Source of the DNA: a virus
IMG/VR virus record: IMGVR_UViG_3300028844_007301
Span: 1 to 42,925 of that record
Strand: one strand, 5' to 3'
DNA: 42,925 nt
The notes under the pieces are model-generated. The model worked only from the letters and a program-made list of their open reading frames with translations. It made no database searches and was not told where the DNA came from. The position numbers were made by a program, and so were the translations under genes. Shown here piece after piece: positions 1 to 8,543 of this stretch (position 1 is its first letter; each line of letters opens with the position of its first letter).

Positions 1-240
1 AAGGATGAATTTATGGTCTGGAGTTGCTGTAATGATTTCTCCATTGTCCAGATGAACATCCAGCACTTCAGCATCATTTCCTGTAACACCTGCCCAAGAA
101 ATCAAACCAGGAACCACATGACCTTTTGAATCCACAGAGTAAGTCCAGTTTTCTTTTCCTGCTTTATGCTCGACAATCAATTGCCCAAGTTCAACATTCC
201 TACCATCTAATAAAGAAATTTTTGTCTTTAAATCAAAACA
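1..240 (-). other. Intein N-terminal splicing domain inside the portal gene (partial)
   Basis: From residue 305 of the portal frame the protein reads CFDLKTKISLLDG, the pattern of intein block A: catalytic Cys1 directly after the extein Gly304, then a beta-strand and a Gly turn. About 70 residues later comes GEIITATPDHKFIL, matching block B with its TxxH signature (T73, P74, D75, H76 counted from Cys1). The insertion falls directly after PRRNG, a strongly conserved portal motif, and inteins typically sit at conserved sites. Only 80 residues are visible. The endonuclease domain (if any), the C-terminal His-Asn and the first residue of the C-extein lie beyond the window, so whether it splices cannot be judged here. 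The reading frame is intact throughout. Confidence 0.85.
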
Positions 241-1152
241 GCCATTTCTCCGGGGCATCCAATAGTCTTCAAGCATTGTTTGGAATTTGCGATCATCTCG
301 CAACATTCCAGTTTTACTATCGTACACCATTTTGTTACGATATTGATCTTTAAGTGTCTGCAAATATTGTCTTGCTTTTGCAGCGGGTAAGTTTCCTACA
401 TCAACATAATTGTGAAGGTAGGAAATCACTGTGGTGCGTCTTTCATCTAAAAGACCACTGGTAGTATAGACAATTGATTCTGGTGCGATTTTAAGCACAT
501 TTCGTTGATCCGTATTTTGTGAATATGAATCTTGTGTGAATACACCACTTTCAGAATACATGTAGAATTCTTCAAAATCAAGATTCAATTGTATTTCTTG
601 TGGACCTACTGAAATCTTTTGATCTGCATCTGCACCTTTTCGTTGACGAACTTTTTTGATTTTGAATGGATCAATCAATCTTGCTTCAACGATACCACGT
701 TGTGGTTTTTCAACGTCAATCATCACATGAAAGAATAATCTTCCATCAACAAACCATCTACGAAAGATTTCATATCCTACATATTTAAAATTTAAAATAT
801 CAAGAACAGAATAAAACTCATCAGAAATTTTCTGACAAATCATTTCTGAATAATCTTCAAGATTGTCAAGGTCAATATGAACAGGATATGCTTTGCGGTT
901 TGCAACAATTGCTTCATTCACAATTTCATCCACGGCAAGTTCACATTCTGGTTGCATAATCATTGAACGATATCTTGCAAGCAGGTCAGATTCATTTTGA
1001 AAGTTAGTTTCAAGATTGAGATAAGTACCGTAAACACCAGCAGAACCTACAATGGTAGAGCCATCATCATTTTCTGCTGTGGTGAACGATTGTAAATTTT
1101 GTTCTGAACGGTCTTGGGATTCTTCAAACTTCCAGCCGAATAATGTAGACAT
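1..1152 (-). CDS. 20: Portal vertex protein (T4 gp20-like), N-terminal part, interrupted by an intein; cut by window edge
   Basis: The frame is open for 384 codons from ATG 1152 to base 1, with no stop in the window. A GAGGAG ribosome site lies just upstream of the ATG. Residues 1-304 look like the N-terminal half of T4-type portal proteins, with the segments LLARYRSMIMQPECELAVDE, YEIFRRWFVDGRLFFHVMID and MLEDYWMPRRNG. The family forms the dodecameric ring at the head vertex through which DNA is packaged and to which the neck binds. At residue 305 the sequence leaves the portal family and becomes an intein (listed separately). The gene follows terminase, sheath and tube on the same strand, which is the T4 order 17-18-19-20. 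It has its own late promoter and is separated from the tube gene by a terminator. The family call is firm. The C-terminal extein lies outside the window. Confidence 0.9.
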   Translation of the reverse strand, partial: MSTLFGWKFEESQDRSEQNLQSFTTAENDDGSTIVGSAGVYGTYLNLETNFQNESDLLARYRSMIMQPECELAVDEIVNEAIVANRKAYPVHIDLDNLEDYSEMICQKISDEFYSVLDILNFKYVGYEIFRRWFVDGRLFFHVMIDVEKPQRGIVEARLIDPFKIKKVRQRKGADADQKISVGPQEIQLNLDFEEFYMYSESGVFTQDSYSQNTDQRNVLKIAPESIVYTTSGLLDERRTTVISYLHNYVDVGNLPAAKARQYLQTLKDQYRNKMVYDSKTGMLRDDRKFQTMLEDYWMPRRNGCFDLKTKISLLDGRNVELGQLIVEHKAGKENWTYSVDSKGHVVPGLISWAGVTGNDAEVLDVHLDNGEIITATPDHKFIL

Positions 1153-1186
1153 TCAAACTCCTCATTTTTATTGTTATTGTTTACAT

Positions 1187-1194
1187 TATTTATT
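1187..1194 (-). promoter_or_regulatory. Late promoter for the portal gene
   Basis: On the minus strand this reads AATAAATA, the T4/cyanophage late promoter octamer (NATAAATA). It lies 34 bp upstream of the portal ATG and downstream of the tube terminator, so the portal gene can be transcribed independently. Confidence 0.6.
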
Positions 1195-1203
1195 ATATTT
1201 GTA

Positions 1204-1241
1204 AAACCAAAACAAGCCTGCATGTTTTAAATGCAGGCTTG
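1204..1241 (-). terminator. Intrinsic terminator after the tube gene
   Basis: A perfect 11-bp inverted repeat (CAAGCCTGCAT at 1213-1223 and its complement at 1231-1241) encloses a 7-nt loop. On the minus strand it is followed by TTTTGGTTTT. It starts 28 bp past the stop of the tube gene, so it ends the terminase-sheath-tube transcript before the portal gene. Confidence 0.85.
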
Positions 1242-1268
1242 ATGCAGACTTATATTATCAATAATGTA

Positions 1269-1979
1269 TCAAGACTGTGGTTGTGTCCATTGTGTTTCAA
1301 AGCTCACACCCTCTACACCAGATGGCATATTACTTTCATTTTCAGTAAATGGATTTGCTGTTTGATTACCAGTTACACTCAATCCAGCAGGATTTTTCAC
1401 CCAATACTGATATGCAAATGTTACTGTGAATTCTTCAATGGTGTCTTTATCATCCCAACTTAATGTGATTTGATCTACTGAAGTTGGGAATGAGTCCTTG
1501 AAATAGTATGAAGCAAGATATGGACCACCGGGATTACCAGTAAGTGTTGAAATACCACCATCTTTTTGTAGTTGGTGTACTTGCATTTGACCATATACAT
1601 TGTCTCCAGCGGTTGAACCGAATCCTGATTGTGCTTCAAAGATTGATGCACCAGGTGAGATATATTCAATCCATGCTTCAAAGAAGTGACGGATCTTATA
1701 GTTCTCATCATTCAAGATCGTTACCGACCAAGGCGCAAAAGTTCGATCAATTGATGGTAACTTGACATCTCTTCCAAGAAACGTCTTTGTAATTTCACCC
1801 AATGTACTTTCAGGAATTGAAGATGCTTTGATAAAGAATGAAACATCTTGTGTATCAAATCCTAAATCAGATAGCGCAGCCTGAACATTAGTTGGAAAAT
1901 AAATTGTGGCAAAGAACAGAGATGGTCTTGCACCACCTCCGACTAGCCGATTTCGTAGTGCAGTGACATTAATTCCCAT
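1269..1979 (-). CDS. 19: Tail tube protein (T4 gp19-like)
   Basis: 236 residues. This is the major subunit of the inner tail tube, stacked as hexamer rings inside the sheath. The sequence carries family hallmarks: ARPSLFFATIYFP near the N-terminus, FIKASSIPESTLGEI around residues 49-63, the block DRTFAPWSVTILNDENYKIR around 79-98, and the C-terminal strand region TIEEFTVTFAYQYW. Length is somewhat above T4 gp19 (163 residues), with the extra sequence in the second half, as in many marine T4-like phages. A strong AAAGGAG site precedes the ATG, and the gene starts 19 bp after the sheath stop. It lies between sheath and portal as in T4. A second protein of apparently similar fold is encoded at 31456-32184. 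Confidence 0.9.
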   Translation of the reverse strand: MGINVTALRNRLVGGGARPSLFFATIYFPTNVQAALSDLGFDTQDVSFFIKASSIPESTLGEITKTFLGRDVKLPSIDRTFAPWSVTILNDENYKIRHFFEAWIEYISPGASIFEAQSGFGSTAGDNVYGQMQVHQLQKDGGISTLTGNPGGPYLASYYFKDSFPTSVDQITLSWDDKDTIEEFTVTFAYQYWVKNPAGLSVTGNQTANPFTENESNMPSGVEGVSFETQWTQPQS

Positions 1980-1998
1980 GGTAACTCCTTTAGTTAAA

Positions 1999-4446
1999 TT
2001 AATCTAAGCCAAGGTCTTTAAAATCAACCGTCTGTCCAACGGCTGTGAAATTCAACTTAATGAAGTTAATCACATAAGTTGGGCGAATGTAGATATCAGC
2101 TACAAATTTATTTTCTTCAATTAATTCATTTGTATTGTTTGTTTCATCACAAACAATTCTGTATTCACTACAACCTTGTTGTTGAACAATCTTCTCAAGA
2201 TAATTTTCAATTTGTCTTGTAAACTCAGCTCGAGTTGAAGGTGTGTTAAATTCAAACAACTTTCTTCTTGCTTGGAATACAACAAAATCTTTTACAGTAA
2301 TGAACAATCTTCTTACATTGATTCTGTCAAATGCACTTGCAACTTTGGTCATAGTCTTATCACCAAATAACAAAGTACCTTCACCACGAATTGTAATTAC
2401 TGGATTTACTTGATTTAGATATTGCTCATCTCTTGCCTCTTGTGATGGATTAAAAGACAGTTTCACAACATTTTTAATCTGTCCACGATTATATCCAGCT
2501 GGTGAATACCAAGGATAATAATTGATATCAGTTTGAGCCATCAAACCAGCAATGTCTCCAGACAGTGGAAGCCATCTGTATGTATCGTTGAAACTATCAT
2601 ACTGGTATTTAAAGTTACCATCCATGAAAGCATATGAACTATTATAAACACCGTCTCTCCAATTGACCATTCGATCTGTGATCAATTTTTCATCTGAGAA
2701 ACCACTTGCAATTTGCCCATAATCACCTGAGACACAAACAACACAATCTTTTCTTTCTTCTGCTATTTGAATCATCTTTGAAATTGCAATACGATAATCA
2801 ATGAAATGTCCTGGTACATATGTCCAACCAGTTACTAAGAAATCAACTTCAACATCTTCTTTTGATTTGAACAATTCAACCGCTCTGAGAATATCATCTT
2901 CTTGTGTAGGATTTCCACCGTCACCACCAGCAAATCTTTGTGCTGTATAATCACTGATATTCTTTGTTGTATGATAGGTGACAAAACGACCACCTGCAGT
3001 CATTTCACCCCAGTTGTTATCCATTTTACCATCAAGAGGATGTGCAGCCCACTTGACCCATTCGGATGTGTTATTTACTCGAGTAACATAATATGTAGGC
3101 GCTCCGAAATCATCTCTACCATCTCTAGCAACAGAGAGGCTTGCATATGATTCAAGAACTTGTCCAACATTTCCAGTAACCTCTCCACCATCATCAATTA
3201 CAGTCACATGAACTTCATCACAATAATGACCGTTCATGTTTTGATTGATTACTCTTGCATTGTTTGATGTTGCTGGTGCATTTGGATAAAGTTGTGCATA
3301 CTTCCATTCTCTTGACCAGAATGTTGGATTATTACTTTCAACTTTACCAACGATCGGACGATCAATACGAATCTCTGTATTGCTGATGATTTCAGAAACA
3401 ACAACTCGCTGGCCTGTGATGATTAGAATATCACCAAGTACTACTTGCTCACTGAATACAGTATTCTTACCATAAATTCGATCTGTATTATTGTCAAAGA
3501 AAACACGTCCCATCAAATTATTTGGAGAGTTTCTTCGAGCTCCATATGAAAATTCTTTGAACTTGCTTCTTTCACGAATTGTAATATCGGTGATAACTTC
3601 AGCAATTGTAAGTTCATGTACACCCATGTTATCAACAGTTGGAACATCTCCATATGCGTCACGATTAACGTATGCGATATGTCCAAGAGCAGGATCAAAT
3701 CCTGTAATTAAAAGATTGTAAGTACCTGCAGATGAACCGGCACAGGTAAAGCTTACAACTTTCTGCTCTGATTCAATTGCATAGTCTCCTATCCAAATAT
3801 TTGAACCAGAGCCAAATAGTGGATAGTGATTTGTTGAACCCATTGATGTATGCTGGAACTTAACATAGTATTTGTTACCAGCAATTTTCTGAAAATATAC
3901 CTCATTCAGCACTTCGGCACCAATGTCATTTACAGGCATTTTTTCTTCTGGTGAATCTGCGAAACACATATCAACTTTGATTGAGTTTCCAAGGTCACCG
4001 GGATATCTTGCAATCCATGCACCGTATTGTGTATCTTGTCCAAATTTGATTCCGGCATCTGATGGATCTTTAAGACCACCTTCTTTTAGAATAAGGCTTT
4101 CGGCATAATTGGCATCATTATAAATTAGCACTTGTTGTCCATATGTGTTATATCCAAAACAAGCATTTCTTGCGCTATCATTATCTACAACTCTTACAAC
4201 ATTAGCAGTTTTACCGTACTGCAAAAAGTTATATACATTAAACCATTCAACATAATTGTTATTCACTGGCTTTCCAAATTGCTTAATAAATTCATTTTCA
4301 CTTGTAATAAGAGTAGGAATCATGGATGGTCCCCAGTTAAATCGTCCAACTACTCCTGCAATGCTACTAAGCATAAGCTTTTCAGGACGAATGGATTTAT
4401 CAATCTCATTCGTGACGATTCCTGGAGATAGAGTAAAATCTGCCAT
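1999..4446 (-). CDS. 18: Contractile tail sheath protein (T4 gp18-like)
   Basis: 815 residues. This protein forms the contractile outer tube of the tail. The N-terminus (MADFTLSPGIVTNEID, then SSIAGVVGRFNWGPS and LQYGKTANVVRVVD) is the canonical sheath start. The C-terminal third (RINVRRLFITVKDFV, ENYLEKIVQQQGCSEYRIV, and a last strand ending YVINFIKLNFTAVGQTVDF) matches the conserved core that interlocks with neighbouring subunits. It is longer than T4 gp18 (659 residues). The extra length lies in the middle, roughly residues 150-420, where surface-exposed domains are inserted in this family. AAAGGA precedes the ATG. It sits between terminase and tube, as expected. Confidence 0.93.
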   Translation of the reverse strand: MADFTLSPGIVTNEIDKSIRPEKLMLSSIAGVVGRFNWGPSMIPTLITSENEFIKQFGKPVNNNYVEWFNVYNFLQYGKTANVVRVVDNDSARNACFGYNTYGQQVLIYNDANYAESLILKEGGLKDPSDAGIKFGQDTQYGAWIARYPGDLGNSIKVDMCFADSPEEKMPVNDIGAEVLNEVYFQKIAGNKYYVKFQHTSMGSTNHYPLFGSGSNIWIGDYAIESEQKVVSFTCAGSSAGTYNLLITGFDPALGHIAYVNRDAYGDVPTVDNMGVHELTIAEVITDITIRERSKFKEFSYGARRNSPNNLMGRVFFDNNTDRIYGKNTVFSEQVVLGDILIITGQRVVVSEIISNTEIRIDRPIVGKVESNNPTFWSREWKYAQLYPNAPATSNNARVINQNMNGHYCDEVHVTVIDDGGEVTGNVGQVLESYASLSVARDGRDDFGAPTYYVTRVNNTSEWVKWAAHPLDGKMDNNWGEMTAGGRFVTYHTTKNISDYTAQRFAGGDGGNPTQEDDILRAVELFKSKEDVEVDFLVTGWTYVPGHFIDYRIAISKMIQIAEERKDCVVCVSGDYGQIASGFSDEKLITDRMVNWRDGVYNSSYAFMDGNFKYQYDSFNDTYRWLPLSGDIAGLMAQTDINYYPWYSPAGYNRGQIKNVVKLSFNPSQEARDEQYLNQVNPVITIRGEGTLLFGDKTMTKVASAFDRINVRRLFITVKDFVVFQARRKLFEFNTPSTRAEFTRQIENYLEKIVQQQGCSEYRIVCDETNNTNELIEENKFVADIYIRPTYVINFIKLNFTAVGQTVDFKDLGLD

Positions 4447-4530
4447 ATCAGTTCCTTTAACTTGAATTATTTTAAAAGGTAAACCACGAAAAAAATAAAT
4501 TAAAAATAATTAATTTTATTAATTTAGAAA

Positions 4531-4538
4531 TATTTATC
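4531..4538 (-). promoter_or_regulatory. Late promoter for the sheath gene
   Basis: On the minus strand this is GATAAATA, a NATAAATA-type late octamer. It lies in the very AT-rich 104-bp gap between terminase and sheath, 84 bp upstream of the sheath ATG. It would give a high-copy sheath-tube message separate from the terminase message. Confidence 0.55.
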
Positions 4539-4550
4539 AATTTTGAAGTT

Positions 4551-6200
4551 TTAAAGACCTTCAAATAACCAGGCATTTTGTTTAAGAATTTCAATTCTTT
4601 CTTCTTCAAACGGATCTCGTTCTTCTTCTGGAACGTATTCTTCCACACCATCATCCAAAAATCCAAAAGGTAAATAATTTTCTTCATTTTCATTTTCTAC
4701 AATATTTGTCCGAATGTTCATATCATAAGTATCTTTGAAATATTGTTCATCAGACATCCAAGCAAAAAGAACTAAAGTCATTACACAATCATCATGTTTA
4801 CCATTCTCTGCTTTATATGAACCAGACCTTGCATCAACTGAGAATGTTAGAAATTCACCAATAGTATCAGAATCATTCACTAAAAGTTGTTCATTCTCAA
4901 GTAACATTTTTAAATTCGAACAGCCAATTCTTTTAATTCTTGGTGTTGTTGTTACACCATACTTCGCTCTTTTTTGAAATCCACTCGACAAGGTAGTTTT
5001 TAATTCTTTTTTTACAGTGGTGAACAAGTGATCATATTCTAAATCTTGAAGTAGAACATCTGTAATTTGTGAACCTATATTGTTTTCTTCAACGAGAACA
5101 TATGCTTTGTTGTATTGTAGTGCCGCATTGTGAATGATTCTTGCATAGATAATTGGTTGAATTGTATTGTCACGATAAACAGCAACAACTTTAAATGGCT
5201 TTGTTGAAACATCAATCACAGAGAAAACAGAATAGTCTTGTTCTCTACCCTTTGATACATCAGCAACAATTACATAATTGTGTTCTTCTTGAACTTCTTC
5301 ATAAATTTTAATGTCATCAAGAATTCGTGATGGCTTCATGATTGCCAACTCTTTCAATTTTGTTGATGAAATTAAAGTTGCTGTACTACCAAGAAACTGA
5401 CAACAATGTTCAACAAGAAACTTTTCTTCTCCAAACTGTGCAATTGTTTTTTTCTTCCATTCTTCATTACGATCTGGTCTTTGATACCACATGACTTTAT
5501 ATGGAATAAAGTCATTAACTTTAGCTTCTGCTTCCGTCCAAAACTTGTAGAAATGATTCAATCCTTTTGGTGTTGAAGTCATCACAACCTTCGAAGAAGT
5601 ACCAGAAGAGATAGTAGGATAGGTTGCAGACCAAAATGTTTCAAAGTTATCAACGAATGCGCACTCATCTACATACAATAGATTGATCGTTTCACCACGA
5701 ATACTGTCACCAGTCGAAGCTGAGACCATCACCATACAACCATTTTCAAGTTCAATTGAATTCACATTCCAAGACATCACTCCTTGTTGCATCCATAAAG
5801 GAATGTGTTCATATGCTTGTTTGATTAAACGTAAACTCTTTCGTGCAGTCTTTGTATAGTTTGCCAGAATTGCTACATTCTTTGAACTATTGAATAATAT
5901 ATAATGTAAAATATATCCACAAACAGTTGTAGTTTTTGAAATCTGGCGTGCAGATAATACAATTGTATTTCGATTATCATGTACTAAATTAATAATATCT
6001 TTTTGATAATCCCACAAGTCAATAATTTGTTTACCTTGGTCAATTGTAATGATATAAAAATAATTATTAAGAAAGTAAACAACATCATCTCGACACTTTA
6101 GATATTCTTCCACATGATTTCGTGTGAAAGGTATCTCTTGTCCAACACGTTTTAATTTAGGATTATTTTTATAATTAAGTACTGGTACTGGTGCAGACAT
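4551..6200 (-). CDS. 17: Terminase large subunit, packaging ATPase/nuclease (T4 gp17-like)
   Basis: 549 residues. This is the DNA-packaging motor that docks on the portal, translocates DNA and cuts concatemers. Visible motifs: a Q-motif-like DLWDYQKDII (61-70), a Walker A-like ARQISKTTT (84-92, K89), Walker B LLYVDE (174-179), and the coupling motif MTSTPKG (207-213). Nuclease acidic residues are D314 in IVADVSKG, E371/E372 in VLVEENNIG and D470/D471 in KHDDCVM. T4 gp17 is 610 residues, so the length is normal. The glycine usually found in the RQxGKTT P-loop is a serine here. The gene is divergent from the gp14-gp16 operon, so the two terminase subunits are transcribed in opposite directions. 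Confidence 0.95.
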   Translation of the reverse strand: MSAPVPVLNYKNNPKLKRVGQEIPFTRNHVEEYLKCRDDVVYFLNNYFYIITIDQGKQIIDLWDYQKDIINLVHDNRNTIVLSARQISKTTTVCGYILHYILFNSSKNVAILANYTKTARKSLRLIKQAYEHIPLWMQQGVMSWNVNSIELENGCMVMVSASTGDSIRGETINLLYVDECAFVDNFETFWSATYPTISSGTSSKVVMTSTPKGLNHFYKFWTEAEAKVNDFIPYKVMWYQRPDRNEEWKKKTIAQFGEEKFLVEHCCQFLGSTATLISSTKLKELAIMKPSRILDDIKIYEEVQEEHNYVIVADVSKGREQDYSVFSVIDVSTKPFKVVAVYRDNTIQPIIYARIIHNAALQYNKAYVLVEENNIGSQITDVLLQDLEYDHLFTTVKKELKTTLSSGFQKRAKYGVTTTPRIKRIGCSNLKMLLENEQLLVNDSDTIGEFLTFSVDARSGSYKAENGKHDDCVMTLVLFAWMSDEQYFKDTYDMNIRTNIVENENEENYLPFGFLDDGVEEYVPEEERDPFEEERIEILKQNAWLFEGL

Positions 6201-6221
6201 AGAATCACCTTTTTAGAAATG

Positions 6222-6229
6222 GATAAATA
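6222..6229 (+). promoter_or_regulatory. Late promoter for the gp14-gp16 operon
   Basis: GATAAATA on the plus strand, 40 bp upstream of the gp14 ATG. It fits the NATAAATA late consensus and faces a similar octamer on the other strand 16 bp away. Confidence 0.55.
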
Positions 6230-6245
6230 ATATAAGTTATTTTAA

Positions 6246-6253
6246 TATTTATT
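6246..6253 (-). promoter_or_regulatory. Late promoter for the terminase large subunit
   Basis: AATAAATA on the minus strand, 45 bp upstream of the terminase ATG. Together with the plus-strand octamer at 6222-6229 it forms a compact divergent late promoter region in the 68-bp gap. Confidence 0.5.
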
Positions 6254-6268
6254 TCAACCAAGGCTTTA

Positions 6269-7114
6269 ATGTCAAAAGCAAATATACATTTTAATCATTA
6301 CCAATATCAAGGAGAGCAGGACTTAGTACAGGACTTGCATGATGAGATCATACAAATTGTAGGCATCAATATGTCTTATCTACCCAAAGAACATTTCAAT
6401 TACGATCTGATCATGGGTTCTGATAATGACCAAAGATTTAATCACGCCTATCTGATTGAGATGTTGATGGAAGAAACTGATGGCTATGTTGGTCAATCAT
6501 TACTCGGTAAGTTTGGTTTGCAAATTGAAGAAACAATGAATTTGATTGTTTCAAAAAGAAGATTTGATGAGACAAGTATTCCAGACCGAAAGCGACCGCA
6601 TGAGGGTGACTTGATCTATATGCCAACAGATTCAAGATTGTATACAATTACATATGTTGATTATCAACAACCAGGATTTATGCAAGCTGGTATCTTTCCT
6701 AACTATCGGCTATCATGCGAATTGTATACACCAAGCCATGAGCAGATTGAAACGAATGTTAAAGTAATTGATCAATCAGACCAAGAAATTTATAGTCTTG
6801 ACATACCAATTGAAAACGTTACAGGTAAGTTTGCAAGAAATGAATTTGTTGTTGGTGAGAGGTCAGGATACAAAGGACAAGTGCATAAGTTTATGCCAAG
6901 AAAGAAAGTTCTTTCAGTTCGTAACCTGAACGGTTTGTTTGAACCGAATGAAATTATAACAGGTGACTCAAGTGGTGCAACTGCAAATGTTAATACAATT
7001 GTTGAACATTTGTCACATCAAAATGAAGAAATTCAAGCATTGCAAACAAACAATCAATTGCTTGATGAAAGCACAACACTTGTTGAATGGGATCCAAATA
7101 ATCCACTAGCATAA
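6269..7114 (+). CDS. 14: Neck protein (T4 gp14-like)
   Basis: 281 residues. T4 gp14 is a head-completion/neck protein that, with gp13, closes the filled capsid and provides the platform for the tail. The N-terminal half carries the family pattern: HYQYQGEQDLVQDLHDEIIQ, GINMSYLPKE, AYLIEMLMEETDGYVGQ, LLGKFGLQIEETMNLIVSK, and HEGDLIYMPTDSRLYTITYV. Residues 185-250 hold two copies of a short beta motif (RNEFVVGERSGYKGQVHKF and PNEIITGDSSGATANV), an addition I also associate with marine T4-like gp14. AAGG lies 5 bp before the ATG. It is the first gene of an operon with gp15, three membrane proteins and gp16. No gp13 homologue is present in the window. Confidence 0.85.
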   Translation: MSKANIHFNHYQYQGEQDLVQDLHDEIIQIVGINMSYLPKEHFNYDLIMGSDNDQRFNHAYLIEMLMEETDGYVGQSLLGKFGLQIEETMNLIVSKRRFDETSIPDRKRPHEGDLIYMPTDSRLYTITYVDYQQPGFMQAGIFPNYRLSCELYTPSHEQIETNVKVIDQSDQEIYSLDIPIENVTGKFARNEFVVGERSGYKGQVHKFMPRKKVLSVRNLNGLFEPNEIITGDSSGATANVNTIVEHLSHQNEEIQALQTNNQLLDESTTLVEWDPNNPLA

Positions 7115-7121
7115 CAGAGAT

Positions 7122-8069
7122 ATGTTTTTTAGTAAAAATGTTGATGAGCAAGACCAGTATCACCAAACAATAAGAAATCTGGTTGTTGTTATAGGATCAT
7201 TGTTTTCAAAAATGGTTCTTGTCCGTAAGAATCATAAGTCAGGTGACATTGAAGAAAAGATTGTAGTACCAATTAGCTTTGCAAATCGTGATAAGATGCT
7301 TACTTTAATTCGTGATGCACCTGCTGTTGAAGATAAGAATACAAACTTAACACTACCAAGAATTGGATTTTCGTTTGATGGTTTGTCTTATGATAGTCAA
7401 AGACAATTACCTAAAACAGGTGGAAGAGGACGACCAACAAACGAACAAAAAAACAAAAAAGATGTGCTTGTAATGTACAATGGAGTGCCGTATAATTTTG
7501 AATTTACAGTTTCAATTCTTGCTAAATATGCAGAAGATTTAACACAACTTGTTGAAAAAATCTTACCGTATTTTACACCAAATTTGAATGTGACATATCG
7601 TGCAATACCTGAATTAAGTATTGACATTGATGTGCCGATCATGTTGAATGGTGTAACATGGACAGATCAATATGAAGGCCTACAGGAGAGAAGACTACTT
7701 ACCGCCGACCTTGCTTTAACAGCAAAATCATATATCTTTCCGCCGATTAAAGATTATCCTAGAGTAAATACAGTATTTGTGGAGACACATACTTTAGGAA
7801 AAATTGGAACTGAAGATTTACAAAAATCTCGTAAGAAAGCCCTTTATCTTGAACAACGAATGCCGATTGCTACTGAAACTTCTGGAAGTTTACAGGATGA
7901 AGAAGCAAGTTCTGCTTTGAATGATCCTATTGCAAATGAGCATAGCTTAGTTAAGATTTATGGTTATGATGAAAATGATGATTTTGGTTTCAAAACTTTT
8001 GTCTATGAAGGCTCAAATTATGACGAAGAGCATGAAAGAGAAGAGGCTTGGAAAAAAGAAAACCCATAA
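7122..8069 (+). CDS. 15: Tail terminator / sheath stabiliser (T4 gp15-like)
   Basis: 315 residues. gp15 caps the finished tail and joins it to the neck. Recognisable segments are YHQTIRNLVVVIGSLFSKM near the N-terminus, VPISFANRDKML (residues 49-60), LPRIGFSFDGLSYDSQRQ (78-95), VPYNFEFTVSILAKYAEDL, QLVEKILPYFTPNLNVTY, and DVPIMLNGVTWTDQYEG. Length is slightly above T4 gp15 (272), the excess being an acidic C-terminal tail rich in Glu and Asp. It follows gp14 by 7 bp with an AGAGA ribosome site. In T4 the next gene is gp16. Here three membrane-protein genes intervene. Confidence 0.85.
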   Translation: MFFSKNVDEQDQYHQTIRNLVVVIGSLFSKMVLVRKNHKSGDIEEKIVVPISFANRDKMLTLIRDAPAVEDKNTNLTLPRIGFSFDGLSYDSQRQLPKTGGRGRPTNEQKNKKDVLVMYNGVPYNFEFTVSILAKYAEDLTQLVEKILPYFTPNLNVTYRAIPELSIDIDVPIMLNGVTWTDQYEGLQERRLLTADLALTAKSYIFPPIKDYPRVNTVFVETHTLGKIGTEDLQKSRKKALYLEQRMPIATETSGSLQDEEASSALNDPIANEHSLVKIYGYDENDDFGFKTFVYEGSNYDEEHEREEAWKKENP

Positions 8070-8081
8070 AGGAGAATTAAA

Positions 8082-8543
8082 ATGAATTTATTTTTGAAAT
8101 GGTGGCTACTCATCACACTCACACTCACAGGTTTAGGTGTTGCAACCTATTTTAACTTTTTGAATTTCATGTATGTGCATGACTTTACAAAACTCTCTGT
8201 TGCAATTCTAAGTATATTCGCCGCCACCAGTGTTGTGATTGGATATAAATTATGGAAAAGTTCAGTTAAAGGAGACGAAAAATATACTTATGATCGGGAA
8301 TGGTTTGTGAGTGAAATGGTAATTACTTTAGGCATGATTGGAACTGTTATCGGATTTATTTACATGCTGTACTCAGTTTTTTCAAATTTAAATATCAACG
8401 ATACTTATGCCATTCAGGAAAGTTTAACACAAATGGCAAGCGGTATGGGTACAGCATTGCTTACAACATTGGTTGGGTTAGTAAGTAGTGTTCTTATTAA
8501 AAGTCAACTGGTAATGGTGGAATCATATGTTAAAGTACAGTAG
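8082..8543 (+). CDS. ExbB/TolQ/MotA-like ion-channel subunit (phage-encoded)
   Basis: 153 residues with four predicted membrane helices (about 8-30, 36-57, 76-100, 122-140) and short connecting loops. The last two helices carry the signature of the MotA/TolQ/ExbB proton channel family: GMIGTVIGFIYML (84-96, family pattern GLLGTVxGMI) and MASGMGTALLTTLVGLVSS (118-136, family pattern IAxGIxxALLTTxxGL), including the paired Thr128-Thr129 and the small residues that line the ion path. It is far shorter than ExbB (about 240) or MotA (about 290), with most of the cytoplasmic region missing. A perfect AAAGGAG precedes the ATG. The next gene, an ExbD/MotB-like partner, starts 17 bp inside its end. 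Function in the phage is unknown. Family membership is my inference from motifs and gene pairing. Confidence 0.72.
   Translation: MNLFLKWWLLITLTLTGLGVATYFNFLNFMYVHDFTKLSVAILSIFAATSVVIGYKLWKSSVKGDEKYTYDREWFVSEMVITLGMIGTVIGFIYMLYSVFSNLNINDTYAIQESLTQMASGMGTALLTTLVGLVSSVLIKSQLVMVESYVKVQ

Noticed and set aside
126-353. Plus-strand frame of 75 codons opposite the portal gene
   Set aside because: Antisense to the conserved portal and intein sequence; composition and start context do not support it.
8082-8543. Holin identity for the 153-residue four-helix protein
   Set aside because: The GTVxG and ALLTTxxGL signatures and the coupled Asp-helix partner fit the ExbB/MotA family better. A lysis role stays open as a function but not as family assignment.
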